This document shows positions 38,861-46,726 of a DNA stretch of 64,000 nt, piece by piece (positions within the stretch are counted from its first letter, which is position 1; each line of letters starts with the position of its first letter). Made by a program: the position numbers and the translations under genes. Source of the stretch: Sphingomonas rubra. GTDB lineage: Bacteria > Pseudomonadota > Alphaproteobacteria > Sphingomonadales > Sphingomonadaceae. Below the pieces are notes generated by a model. That model was not told the origin of the DNA and ran no database searches. It saw only the letters and a list, made by a program, of their open reading frames with translations. Location: NCBI RefSeq assembly GCF_900115745.1, contig NZ_FOXP01000001.1:186001-250000 (forward strand), given 5' to 3'.

Positions 38861-40330
38861 ATGCACATCTCCTTCGTCCCCGCCGCAGACGACGCGGCCA
38901 TCCTGATCCTGCCGGTGGAGAAGGACGGCCTCCCCGGCCTGCGCTGGTCGGACCTCGGCGAGGGCGCGCAGGCGATCGGCACCGCCGCGGCGGACGCGGC
39001 GCGCTTCGCGGGTGAGGCCGGGTCGCTGGTCGAGTTGTTCCTGCCCGCCGCCACCGGCACCCGCCGCGTGCTGCTGGTCGGGGTCGGCGCGGGCACGGAG
39101 GCGGACTGGACCAAGGCGGGCGGCGCGGTCACCGCCAAGCTGCTCACCTCCGGCGCGACGGAGGCGACCGCCGACCTGTCCGGCGTGGCCGCGACCCCGG
39201 CCGCCGCCGCGCGCTTCGCCGCCGCCGCCGTGCAGCGCGCGTGGCGCCACGACGTGTACCGCACCAAGCTGGCCGACACCGCCAAGCCGACCTTCGCCGC
39301 GCTGGCGATCGCGGGCGCGCCGGACGGCGCGGAGGCGGCCTGGGCGACGCAGAAGGCGGTGACAGAAGGGCTGGCGCTGACCCGCACGCTGGTCGCCGAG
39401 CCCGCCAACATCCTCTACCCCGAGAGTTTCGTGGAGCGCGTCCGCGCCGACGTGGACGGCCTGGGGCTGGAGATCACCGTCCTTGACGAGAACGAGATGC
39501 GCGAACTCGGCATGGGATCGCTGCTCGCCGTCAGCCTGGGCTCGGCGCGCGAGGCGCGGCTGCTGGCGCTGCGCTGGCAGGGCGCGGGCGAAGGCGATCC
39601 CGCCCTGGCGCTGGTCGGCAAGGGCGTGACCTTCGATACCGGCGGCATCTCGATCAAGCCCGCGGCCGGCATGGAAGACATGAAGTGGGACATGGGCGGC
39701 GCTGGCGCCGTCGTCGGCACGATGAAGGCTCTCGCCGGTCGCAAGGCGAAGGCCAACGTCGTCGGCGTGGTGGGCCTCGTCGAGAACATGCCCGACGGCA
39801 TGGCGACGCGGCCGGGCGACATCGTAACCTCCATGTCCGGCCAGACGATCGAGGTGCTCAACACCGATGCCGAGGGGCGGCTGGTGCTCGCCGACGCGAT
39901 CACCTGGACGCAGAAGACGTTCCGCCCGGGGACGATCGTCGATCTCGCCACGCTGACCGGCGCGATGATCGTCGCGCTGGGCAACGAGCATGGCGGCCTG
40001 TTCTCGAACGACGACGGCCTGGCCGACCAGCTGCTGGCGGCCGGCCTCGCCTCCGACGACAAGTTGTGGCGCTTCCCGCTGTCGGAGACGTACAACAAGC
40101 TGATCGATTCGCCGATCGCCGACATGAAGAATGTCGGTCCGCGCGGCGCCGGATCGATCACCGCGGCGCAGTTCCTGCAGCGCTTCGTCGACGACGGCGT
40201 GCGCTGGGCGCATCTCGACGTCGCCGGCATGGTCTGGTCCGACAAGGCCGCGGCGACCTACGACAAGGGCGCGACCGGGTACGGCGTCAAGCTGCTCGAC
40301 CGCTTCGTCGCGGACAATTTCGAGCGGTAG
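38861..40330 (+). CDS. pepA: Leucyl aminopeptidase PepA (M17)
   Basis: This 489-residue classical M17 aminopeptidase has a full-length N-terminal macro-like domain and a catalytic domain. Catalytic motifs are VGKGVTFDTGGISIKPAAGM, MKWDMGGAGAVVGTM, the signature NTDAEGRLVLADA and DLATLTGAMIVALG. It removes N-terminal residues from peptides as a di-metal hexamer, and in some bacteria also binds DNA. It is divergent from lptD and followed by a palindromic repeat, then holC. The pepA-holC order is common in proteobacteria. Confidence 0.97.
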   Translation: MHISFVPAADDAAILILPVEKDGLPGLRWSDLGEGAQAIGTAAADAARFAGEAGSLVELFLPAATGTRRVLLVGVGAGTEADWTKAGGAVTAKLLTSGATEATADLSGVAATPAAAARFAAAAVQRAWRHDVYRTKLADTAKPTFAALAIAGAPDGAEAAWATQKAVTEGLALTRTLVAEPANILYPESFVERVRADVDGLGLEITVLDENEMRELGMGSLLAVSLGSAREARLLALRWQGAGEGDPALALVGKGVTFDTGGISIKPAAGMEDMKWDMGGAGAVVGTMKALAGRKAKANVVGVVGLVENMPDGMATRPGDIVTSMSGQTIEVLNTDAEGRLVLADAITWTQKTFRPGTIVDLATLTGAMIVALGNEHGGLFSNDDGLADQLLAAGLASDDKLWRFPLSETYNKLIDSPIADMKNVGPRGAGSITAAQFLQRFVDDGVRWAHLDVAGMVWSDKAAATYDKGATGYGVKLLDRFVADNFER

Positions 40331-40343
40331 GACGCGAGTGACT

Positions 40344-40451
40344 GTTACCCCGGCCTTGTGCCGGGGTCGAGGGCCAAGCAGCGGCATCGGTCTTGGCTCT
40401 GGATGCCGGGACGAGGCTCTCCTGAGCTTCGCCGAAGGGCCCGGCATGACG
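40344..40451. repeat. Intergenic palindromic repeat, copy 9 (subtype i reversed, extended right arm)
   Basis: The left arm is TTACCCCGGCCTTGTGCCGG. The spacer, reversed, contains CCGATGCCGCTGCTTGGCCC. The right arm is GGATGCCGGGACGAGGCTCT, then CCTGAGCTTCGCCGAAGG, then GCCCGGCATGACG. This is the inverse of the extended arm in copy 5. It lies between pepA and holC. Confidence 0.88.
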
Positions 40452-40525
40452 GTGTTGCATCGTTCGAAGCCAAGATCTCCGACCACTCGCAGTGACGGTT
40501 GGAGGCGAAGGGGAGGGGAGCAGTA

Positions 40526-40966
40526 ATGCAGGTCGACTTCTACCACCTGACCGCCACCCCGCTCGACCGCGCGCTGCCGCAGATTGCCGAGAAGGTGGTG
40601 GCCTCCGGCGCCCGCCTGCTGATCGTCAGCGCCGGCGAGGCGCAGCGCGCCACGCTCGACCGGCTGCTCTGGGCCTACGCGCCCGAAAGCTTCCTGCCCC
40701 ACGCGCAGGCCGGTGCCGGCGACGATGCCTCGCAGCCCATCCTGATCGCGGGCGAGGTCACGGCCGCCAACGCCGCCCGCCACGTCGCGCTGGTCGACGG
40801 CGCGTGGCGCGACGAGGCGCTGGGCTTCGACCGCGCCTTCCACTTCTTCGACGACGAGGCGATCCCGGCGGCGCGGCTCGCCTGGAAGGGGCTGGGGGGA
40901 CAGGACGGCGTCGAGCGCCGCTACTGGAAACAGAACGACGCCGGCCGCTGGGAGCAAGTGGCGTAG
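40526..40966 (+). CDS. holC: DNA polymerase III chi subunit
   Basis: This 146-residue chi subunit links the clamp loader to single-strand binding protein. Family features include the start MQVDFYHLTATPLDRALPQI, LLWAYAPESFLPHA, PILIAGEV and FHFFDD. The C-terminal part ends YWKQNDAGRWEQVA, a pattern usual in alphaproteobacterial HolC. The ATG at 40526 has GGGGAGGGGAG just upstream. Confidence 0.94.
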   Translation: MQVDFYHLTATPLDRALPQIAEKVVASGARLLIVSAGEAQRATLDRLLWAYAPESFLPHAQAGAGDDASQPILIAGEVTAANAARHVALVDGAWRDEALGFDRAFHFFDDEAIPAARLAWKGLGGQDGVERRYWKQNDAGRWEQVA

Positions 40967-41040
40967 TTGCCATCCGACGACGCCGCCTCTAGGGGCGGCG
41001 CGACTTCCAACCCCTTCAGAAACAGGAGCCCGTGACCGTC

Positions 41041-41463
41041 ATGGCCGCGACCCGTACCTTCTCGATCATCAAGCCCGACGCGACGCGCCGCAACCTGACC
41101 GGCGCCGTCACCAAGATGCTGGAGGATGCGGGGCTCCGCGTCGTCGCCTCCAAGCGCATCCAGATGACGCGCGAGCAGGCCGAGGGCTTCTACGCCGTCC
41201 ACCGGGAGCGGCCCTTCTTCGGCGAGCTGGTCGATTTCATGATCTCCGGCCCGGTCGTCGTCCAGGTGCTGGAAGGCGAGAACGCCATGCAGCGCAACCG
41301 CGACGTGATGGGCGCGACCAACCCGGCCAATGCCGGGCCGGGCACGATCCGCAAGGAACTGGCCGAGTCGATCGAGGCCAACACCGTCCACGGCTCGGAT
41401 TCCGACGAGAACGCCGCGACCGAGATCGCGTATTTCTTCAAGCCGGAAGAGATCGTCGGCTGA
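41041..41463 (+). CDS. ndk: Nucleoside diphosphate kinase
   Basis: This 140-residue kinase balances nucleoside triphosphate pools. It begins [17 protein letters not shown]. It contains [32 protein letters not shown] and the catalytic histidine in [13 protein letters not shown] use the ATG at 41041, the conserved start. A GTG at 41032 is closer to AGGAG (41024-41028) but would add three residues. The next gene starts on the last base of the stop (TGATG). Confidence 0.97.
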   Translation: MAATRTFSIIKPDATRRNLTGAVTKMLEDAGLRVVASKRIQMTREQAEGFYAVHRERPFFGELVDFMISGPVVVQVLEGENAMQRNRDVMGATNPANAGPGTIRKELAESIEANTVHGSDSDENAATEIAYFFKPEEIVG

Positions 41464-41981
41464 TGCAGTTCCGCCTGCGACGGGCAGGGCAGGGCGACGC
41501 CCCTGCGGCCTCGCTCGTCGCGGGCGCGACTTTCTTCCAGACTTTCGCCGGCATCCTGGCCGGCGCCGACATCATAGCGCATGTCGCGATCAAGAGCAGC
41601 GTCGCCACCTTCGCCGCCTGGATCGCCGATCCGGCTAGTGTCGTGACCCTCGCCGAGCATCCCGACGGCGACGCGCCGATCGGCTACACCGTCCTTACCA
41701 CCCCCGACGCGGTCGGCACCACTGGACCGGGCGACGTCGAGCTTCGCCGCATCTACACCCTGTCGCTCGCCCGCGGGACCGGCCTCGGCGCCGCGTTGAT
41801 GGCGCGGGCGATCGACGACGCGCGTGCCCTGGGCGCGCGCCGCCTCGTGCTCGGCGTTTACGCGGGCAACCACGTCGCGCGCGCCTTCTACGAGCGACAG
41901 GGTTTCGCCGTCACCGAGAAGCGCCGCTTCAAGGTGGGCGCCACCTGGCACGACGACCGCGTCTACGCGCGGCCGATCTGA
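41463..41981 (+). CDS. GNAT family N-acetyltransferase
   Basis: This 172-residue acetyltransferase has the acetyl-CoA pyrophosphate loop in LARGTGLGAALMARAIDDA (motif A). Motif B is YAGNHVARAFYERQGFAV, and a YTVL/ELRRIYTL beta-strand region lies before the loop. The substrate is not evident from the sequence or from its position directly after ndk. The ATG shares its A with the ndk TGA (TGATG), suggesting coupled translation. Confidence 0.9.
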   Translation: MQFRLRRAGQGDAPAASLVAGATFFQTFAGILAGADIIAHVAIKSSVATFAAWIADPASVVTLAEHPDGDAPIGYTVLTTPDAVGTTGPGDVELRRIYTLSLARGTGLGAALMARAIDDARALGARRLVLGVYAGNHVARAFYERQGFAVTEKRRFKVGATWHDDRVYARPI

Positions 41982-42012
41982 GCGGGGTTCAGGGCGGACA
42001 CCCTGACAACCC

Positions 42013-42107
42013 GTCACCCCGGACTTGATCCGGGGTCCATGGTTCCGCACACACGCGGGCCGTTGCTCTCGCGGTGGGATCGACCCCGGATCAAGTCCGG
42101 GGTGACG
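42013..42107. repeat. Intergenic palindromic repeat, copy 10 (subtype ii)
   Basis: Both ends are of the CACCCCGG type: GTCACCCCGGACTTGATCC on the left and GGATCAAGTCCGGGGTGACG on the right. They are near-perfect inverted repeats. The spacer contains GGTTCCGCACACACGC. It lies between the converging GNAT gene and the membrane protein gene. Confidence 0.9.
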
Positions 42108-42131
42108 AGGAAGGAGAGGACCCGTCCAGCC

Positions 42132-42716
42132 CTACGCCCCCGGCTTCTCCCGCGCCCAGATCGCGTCCAGCCGCGCCTGACCACCACCGCGCTCGCGCAG
42201 GCGCAGGCCCTCCAGGCTCAGCGTCCGTCCGCGCAGCATCCGCCCCTCGGTCCGCCAGATCACGTCGTAGATGCCGGTCGCCGTCCGCGCCGCGTCGCCG
42301 TCCCAGTAACGCACTGTCAGCAGCACCGGCAGCCGTCCGGTCCGCGCGTCGGCGCCGCCGTCGGTCAGCTTGAGCAGCGGCGCGGCGATCCAGTCCGCGT
42401 CGATCGCCGTCTCCGCCGGCCGCTGCGTCGCCACGCCGAGCGCGCGGGGGAAGGCGACGGTCAGCTCCGACAGGTCGTGCCGTTCGTCGGTCAGCGCCAG
42501 CGCGGTGCCGCCGTCCTCCACCGCCGCCTTCAGGTCGACGCGCGACCGGTCGCGCGCGCTGTTCGCCGTCTCCGCTTGGCGGGCGGCCTCGTCCGCGCGG
42601 CGGTCCGACCAGCCGAGATAGAGCGTCAGCGCGGCGATCAGCACGCCCGCCACCGCCACCAGCTCGGCCAGCGTGATCCAGCGCCGGCGCGTCGCCTGCT
42701 CCGCCGTCTCCTTCAC
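42132..42716 (-). CDS. Membrane-anchored protein of unknown function downstream of purN
   Basis: This 194-residue protein has one N-terminal transmembrane helix (about residues 14-36, ITLAELVAVAGVLIAALTLYLGW) after a short basic cytoplasmic start. A soluble, probably periplasmic domain with beta-strand character follows (LPVLLTVRYWDGDAART, TGIYDVIWRTEGRMLRG). I do not recognise the family. It starts at a GTG (42716) that overlaps the purN TGA (GTGA). Readthrough coupling with purN is therefore likely, although a role in purine synthesis is not implied. Confidence 0.8.
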   Translation of the reverse strand: MKETAEQATRRRWITLAELVAVAGVLIAALTLYLGWSDRRADEAARQAETANSARDRSRVDLKAAVEDGGTALALTDERHDLSELTVAFPRALGVATQRPAETAIDADWIAAPLLKLTDGGADARTGRLPVLLTVRYWDGDAARTATGIYDVIWRTEGRMLRGRTLSLEGLRLRERGGGQARLDAIWAREKPGA

Positions 42717-43507
42717 CGGCCGCCCGCCTCCAGCAGCCCGGCGGGCGCGACGAGTTCCCAGCCGCGTGCGACCCGGTCCTCGACCGCCGGCCAGTCGACC
42801 TCGCCACCGAGCGCCACGTCGGCCCATCCATCGTCGTCCCGCACGCGCAGCACGTCGCCCTCCACGGCGGCGAAACGCTCGCCCGCCACGAAGAAGCCGT
42901 CGGCTCGCTCCTCGGCCTCGGGCAATTGCAGCGCCACGGCGCGCACATGGTCGAGTGGGGTCATCACGAACTCCGCTAAAATCCGGGGGTACAACGCGTG
43001 TTCGGCGACCAGGACCCGCGCGGCGAGCGTGTCGGCCGTGTCGCCGGGCTGGACGGCGACGCGCGCCTGGCCGAGCACCGTGCCGCCGTCCAGCTCCTCG
43101 GTGACGAGGTGGACCGAGCAGCCGCCGTGCCCGTCGCCCGCCGCGATCGCGCGCGCGTGCGTGTCGAGCCCCTTGTAGAGCGGCAGCAGCGACGGGTGGA
43201 TGTTGACGATCCGGCCCCGCCACCGGGCGACGAACGCGTCCGACAGCAGCCGCATGTAGCCGGCGAGTGCGATCACCTCCACGCCCGCATCGCGCAGCGC
43301 CGCGTCGAGCGCGTCTTCGTAGGCGGCCTTGCCGATCCCCTTGGGCGACAGCGCGAACGTCGCCAGCCCATGCTCCCGCGCCCAGGCGAGCCCGGCGGCG
43401 TCCGGCTTGTCGGAGGCGACGAGTGCTACGGTGTAGCCACGCGCCTGCTCGACCAGCGCCATCATGTTCGACCCGCGGCCGGACAAGAGAATGCCGACCT
43501 TCCTCAA
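42713..43507 (-). CDS. purN: Phosphoribosylglycinamide formyltransferase
   Basis: This 264-residue GAR transformylase uses 10-formyl-THF. Motifs are VGILLSGRGSNMMALVEQ, MRLLSDAFV, IVNIHPSLLPLYKGLDTH (catalytic Asn/His region), GCSVHLVTEELDGG and a family helix ending near residue 195. About 65 further residues (LPEAEERADGFFV...EAGGR) form a C-terminal extension beyond the usual ~200-residue enzyme. The start is taken as TTG at 43507. The only in-frame ATG (43591) lies inside palindromic repeat copy 11 and would add 28 unconserved residues. Confidence 0.93.
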   Translation of the reverse strand: MRKVGILLSGRGSNMMALVEQARGYTVALVASDKPDAAGLAWAREHGLATFALSPKGIGKAAYEDALDAALRDAGVEVIALAGYMRLLSDAFVARWRGRIVNIHPSLLPLYKGLDTHARAIAAGDGHGGCSVHLVTEELDGGTVLGQARVAVQPGDTADTLAARVLVAEHALYPRILAEFVMTPLDHVRAVALQLPEAEERADGFFVAGERFAAVEGDVLRVRDDDGWADVALGGEVDWPAVEDRVARGWELVAPAGLLEAGGR

Positions 43508-43567
43508 ACGCCGTCGCCCCGGCCTTGAGTGACACCGGGGAACGTCGCGGCGTTTGCACCTTGTTTC

Positions 43568-43650
43568 GTCATGCCGGGCTCGTCCCGGCATCCAGAGCCA
43601 CGAACGGCGCGCTGCTTGATCCTGGATGCCGGGACGAGCCCGGCATGACG
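43568..43650. repeat. Intergenic palindromic repeat, copy 11 (subtype i)
   Basis: Both arms are of the ATGCCGGG type: GTCATGCCGGGCTCGTCCC on the left and GGGACGAGCCCGGCATGACG on the right. They form an almost perfect inverted repeat around GAGCCACGAACGGCGCGCTG. It separates purM from purN within what should be one transcript. Confidence 0.92.
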
Positions 43651-43714
43651 GTGCTTAGCGAATACCTCGACCAAGGTCGCTGTGACGATGGGAAAAGACG
43701 GCGGCTGCCTCACG

Positions 43715-44824
43715 TCACCCCTCATGCGTCGCCGACCAGTCGTCACGCGCGCTCCACGTCTCCGCCGAGCCGCGCACCGTGCAGCCGCGTGACCCCTTCT
43801 CGATCGCGCCGATCCGGAACACCGTCTCGCCAGCCGCCGCCAGCGCCGCCGCCACCGCGTCCGCCTCGTCGGCGGCGACCACCACCGCCATGCCGATGCC
43901 GCAGTTGAACGTCCGCGCCAGCTCCTCCGGCTCGATCCGCCCCTGCGCCTGGAGAAACGCCATCAGCCGCGGCAGCGGCCACTCGTCGGCGTCGATCACC
44001 GCGTGCGCGTCGTCCGGCAGCACGCGCGGAATGTTCTCCAGCAGGCCGCCGCCGGTGATGTGCGCCAACCCCTTGATCCGCCCCTCGCGCAAGCTCGGCA
44101 GCAGGCTGGCGACGTAGATGCGCGTCGGCGCCATCAGCGCGTCGATCAGCAGCCGGTCCTGGTCGAACAGCGCCGGCCGGTCGAGCTTCCATCCCTTGTC
44201 GGCGGCGAGCCGGCGGACCAGGCTGAACCCGTTGGAGTGCACGCCCGACGAGGCGAGCCCCAGGATCACGTCGCCCGCGCCGATCCCGCGCCCGGTCAGC
44301 AGCCGATCGCGCTCCACCGCGCCGACGCAGAAGCCCGCCAGGTCATAGTCGCCCTCCGCGTACATCCCCGGCATCTCCGCCGTCTCGCCGCCGATCAGCG
44401 CGCAGCCCGCCTGGCGGCAACCTTCGGCGATCGAGGCGATCACCCGCTCGGCCACGCCCTCGTCCAGCCGGCCGCTGGCGTAATAGTCGAGGAAGAACAG
44501 CGGCTCGGCACCCTGGACGATCAGGTCGTTGACGCACATCGCGACCAGGTCGACGCCGACGCCCTCGTGCCGGTCCCACTCGATCGCCAGTTTCAGCTTG
44601 GTGCCGACGCCGTCGTTGGCGGCGACCAGCAGCGGATCGACGAAGCCGGCCGCCTTCAGGTCGAACAGCCCGCCGAACCCGCCCAGGTCGGCGTCCGCCC
44701 CCGGACGCCTGGTCGCGCGGGCGAGCGGTGCGATGGCGCGGACCAGCGCGTTGCCCGCGGCGATCGAGACACCCGCATCGGCATAGGTGTAGGAGGCATC
44801 GGCGGAGGGCGTCTCGTCGGTCAT
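43715..44824 (-). CDS. purM: Phosphoribosylformylglycinamidine cyclo-ligase (AIR synthetase)
   Basis: This 369-residue ATP-dependent enzyme forms aminoimidazole ribonucleotide. Motifs are [12 protein letters not shown] near residue 14, [67 protein letters not shown] and [14 protein letters not shown]. The length is typical. It lies upstream of purN on the same strand (207 bp gap containing a repeat) and is divergent from the DUF2066-like gene. Confidence 0.97.
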   Translation of the reverse strand: MTDETPSADASYTYADAGVSIAAGNALVRAIAPLARATRRPGADADLGGFGGLFDLKAAGFVDPLLVAANDGVGTKLKLAIEWDRHEGVGVDLVAMCVNDLIVQGAEPLFFLDYYASGRLDEGVAERVIASIAEGCRQAGCALIGGETAEMPGMYAEGDYDLAGFCVGAVERDRLLTGRGIGAGDVILGLASSGVHSNGFSLVRRLAADKGWKLDRPALFDQDRLLIDALMAPTRIYVASLLPSLREGRIKGLAHITGGGLLENIPRVLPDDAHAVIDADEWPLPRLMAFLQAQGRIEPEELARTFNCGIGMAVVVAADEADAVAAALAAAGETVFRIGAIEKGSRGCTVRGSAETWSARDDWSATHEG

Positions 44825-44885
44825 ACCCGCCGCCTAGCCATATCGCGCTTGGATTTCCACGCCCGCTTGTCCAAAAGGCGGGCGC

Positions 44886-46106
44886 ATGCGCCGCCCCGCC
44901 ATCCTCCTTGCCGCCGCGGCGCTTCTTCTCGGCAGCGCCGTGGTCGCGCAGATCGAGGGGACGCGCGGCCTCGCGCCCGTCGACGCCGGCGGCGCGTTCG
45001 AGGTGTCGGGCGTCACTGTCGACGTCGCGGCCCCCAGCGCGGAGGCGGCGCGGCTCGGCGGCTGGCGGCTGGCCCAGCGCAAGGCCTGGGTGCAGCTGTC
45101 GCGCCGCCTCGGTGGCGGCGGCGGACTGGTGTCGGACGGCACGCTCGACCAGCTCGTGTCCGGCATCATCGTCGAGAACGAGCAGATCGGGCCCCAGCGC
45201 TACATCGCGCGACTGGGCGTGCTGTTCGATCGCGCGCGCGCCGGATCGGTGCTCGGCGTCGCCGTCTACGCCGATCGGTCGACGCCCATGCTGGTGATGC
45301 CGGTCGAGTGGTCGGCGGGCGTCGGCCAGGTGTTCGAGGGGCGCTCCGCCTGGCAGGCTGCCTGGGCGCGCTTCCGCACCGGCAACAGCAGCATCGATTA
45401 CGTCCGCCCGGCCGGCACCGGCCCCGATTCGCTGCTCCTCAACACGGGGCAGGCGGGGCGGCCGGGGCGCGGGTGGTGGCGGACGATCCTCGACCAGTAC
45501 GGCGCGTCCGACGTATTGATCCCGACCGTCCGGCTTTATCGTCAATGGCCCGGCGGCCCGGTGATCGGCGCGTTCGAGGCGCGGCACGGGCCGGACAACA
45601 CGCTGATCGGCGCCTTCACCCTGCGCGTCGGCACGGCGGAAGGATTGCCGCGGCTGCTCGATACCGGGGTTCAGCGGCTCGACGCGCTCTATGCCCGCGC
45701 ACTGCGCGACGGTGCGCTCCGCCCCGACATCGCGCTGCTGCCGCCCCCCACGCCGACGCCCACCGCCACGCCGACGCCGGAGACGCTGGACCAGCTGATC
45801 GACAGCCTCGCCCCCGCCAGTGCGGGCACGGCGCTGACGCTCCAGTACGACACGCCCGGCACCGCCAGCGTCGCCAATGTCGAGGCGCTGATCCGCGGCA
45901 TTCCCGGTGTCCGCTCCGCCGCGACCACCAGCCTGGCGCTCGGCGGCGTGTCGCTGATGCGCGTGGTGGTGGAGGATCAGCCCGCGTTCGTCGCGGCCAT
46001 GCAGTCGCGCGATTACCAACTGCTGGGGCAGGGGGCGACGCTGCGCCTGCGCCGCGCCGCGCCGCCCGCCTCGCCCGCCTCGCCGGAAAGCCAGACGGGC
46101 GGCTGA
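44886..46106 (+). CDS. Exported DUF2066-like protein
   Basis: This 406-residue protein has a signal peptide (MRRPAILLAAAALLLGSAVVAQ). The first domain contains WRLAQRKAWVQLSRRLGGGGG and VSGIIVENEQIGPQRYIARL, which resembles DUF2066. A Pro/Thr-rich linker (about 280-300) precedes a small ferredoxin-like fold domain (TASVANVEALIRGIPGVRSA), similar to heavy-metal-associated or ACT-like folds. Function unknown; the DUF2066 match is from memory and tentative. Its TGA overlaps the hdaA ATG (TGATG), so the two are likely co-translated. Confidence 0.8.
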   Translation: MRRPAILLAAAALLLGSAVVAQIEGTRGLAPVDAGGAFEVSGVTVDVAAPSAEAARLGGWRLAQRKAWVQLSRRLGGGGGLVSDGTLDQLVSGIIVENEQIGPQRYIARLGVLFDRARAGSVLGVAVYADRSTPMLVMPVEWSAGVGQVFEGRSAWQAAWARFRTGNSSIDYVRPAGTGPDSLLLNTGQAGRPGRGWWRTILDQYGASDVLIPTVRLYRQWPGGPVIGAFEARHGPDNTLIGAFTLRVGTAEGLPRLLDTGVQRLDALYARALRDGALRPDIALLPPPTPTPTATPTPETLDQLIDSLAPASAGTALTLQYDTPGTASVANVEALIRGIPGVRSAATTSLALGGVSLMRVVVEDQPAFVAAMQSRDYQLLGQGATLRLRRAAPPASPASPESQTGG

Positions 46107-46726
46107 TGACCCAGATGGCGCTGCCGCTGGCCTGGCCGGCGGACCCTCGCGACGACGCGTTCCTGGTCACCCCTTCCAACCAGCAGGCGACGCGGGTGCT
46201 GGAGGGCTGGGCGAGTTGGCCCGTCCGCACCGCGATCCTCACCGGCCCGCGCCGTTCCGGCCGCAGCCTGCTCGCCCGCATCTTCGCCGCCAAGAGCGGC
46301 GGCGCGATCGTTGACGATGCCGAGCGGCTGGGGGAGGCGGAACTGTTCCACGCCTGGAACCGCGCGCAGGAGGAAGCGCGCCCGCTGGTGATCGTCGCCG
46401 ACGCCGCGCCGCCCGCCTGGACGGTGCGCCTGCCTGATCTCCGCTCGCGCCTCGCCCTTAGTCCTCACGCTGTCATCGAAATGCCCGATGACGCGCTGGT
46501 GCGCGCGCTGCTCGACCATCTCTTCGCCAGGCGCGGCCTCGACGCGCGGCCCGACCTGATCGACTGGATCGCCGCCCGGATCGAGCGCAGCCACCTGTGC
46601 GTGGAACGGGCAGTGGACGCCATCGACCAGGCGGCGATGGAACGGCGCGCCCGCCCGACCATTCCGCTGGCACGCACCGTGCTCGCCGCGTCCGCGCTGA
46701 TCGCCGGCTCTCCGGAGGAACCATGA
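46106..46726 (+). CDS. hdaA: Hda/HdaA-like regulator of DnaA (regulatory inactivation)
   Basis: This 206-residue DnaA-like AAA+ protein without a DNA-binding domain has an N-terminal QMALPL motif (residues 3-8), a sliding-clamp-binding sequence as in Hda. The P-loop-like TGPRRSGRSLLARI carries GRS in place of GKS, as Hda proteins do. HdaA stimulates DnaA-ATP hydrolysis on the clamp and prevents re-initiation. In other alphaproteobacteria it sits next to polyphosphate or purM genes, as here. It overlaps the DUF2066-like gene (TGATG) and ppk1 (ATGA). Confidence 0.88.
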   Translation: MTQMALPLAWPADPRDDAFLVTPSNQQATRVLEGWASWPVRTAILTGPRRSGRSLLARIFAAKSGGAIVDDAERLGEAELFHAWNRAQEEARPLVIVADAAPPAWTVRLPDLRSRLALSPHAVIEMPDDALVRALLDHLFARRGLDARPDLIDWIAARIERSHLCVERAVDAIDQAAMERRARPTIPLARTVLAASALIAGSPEEP

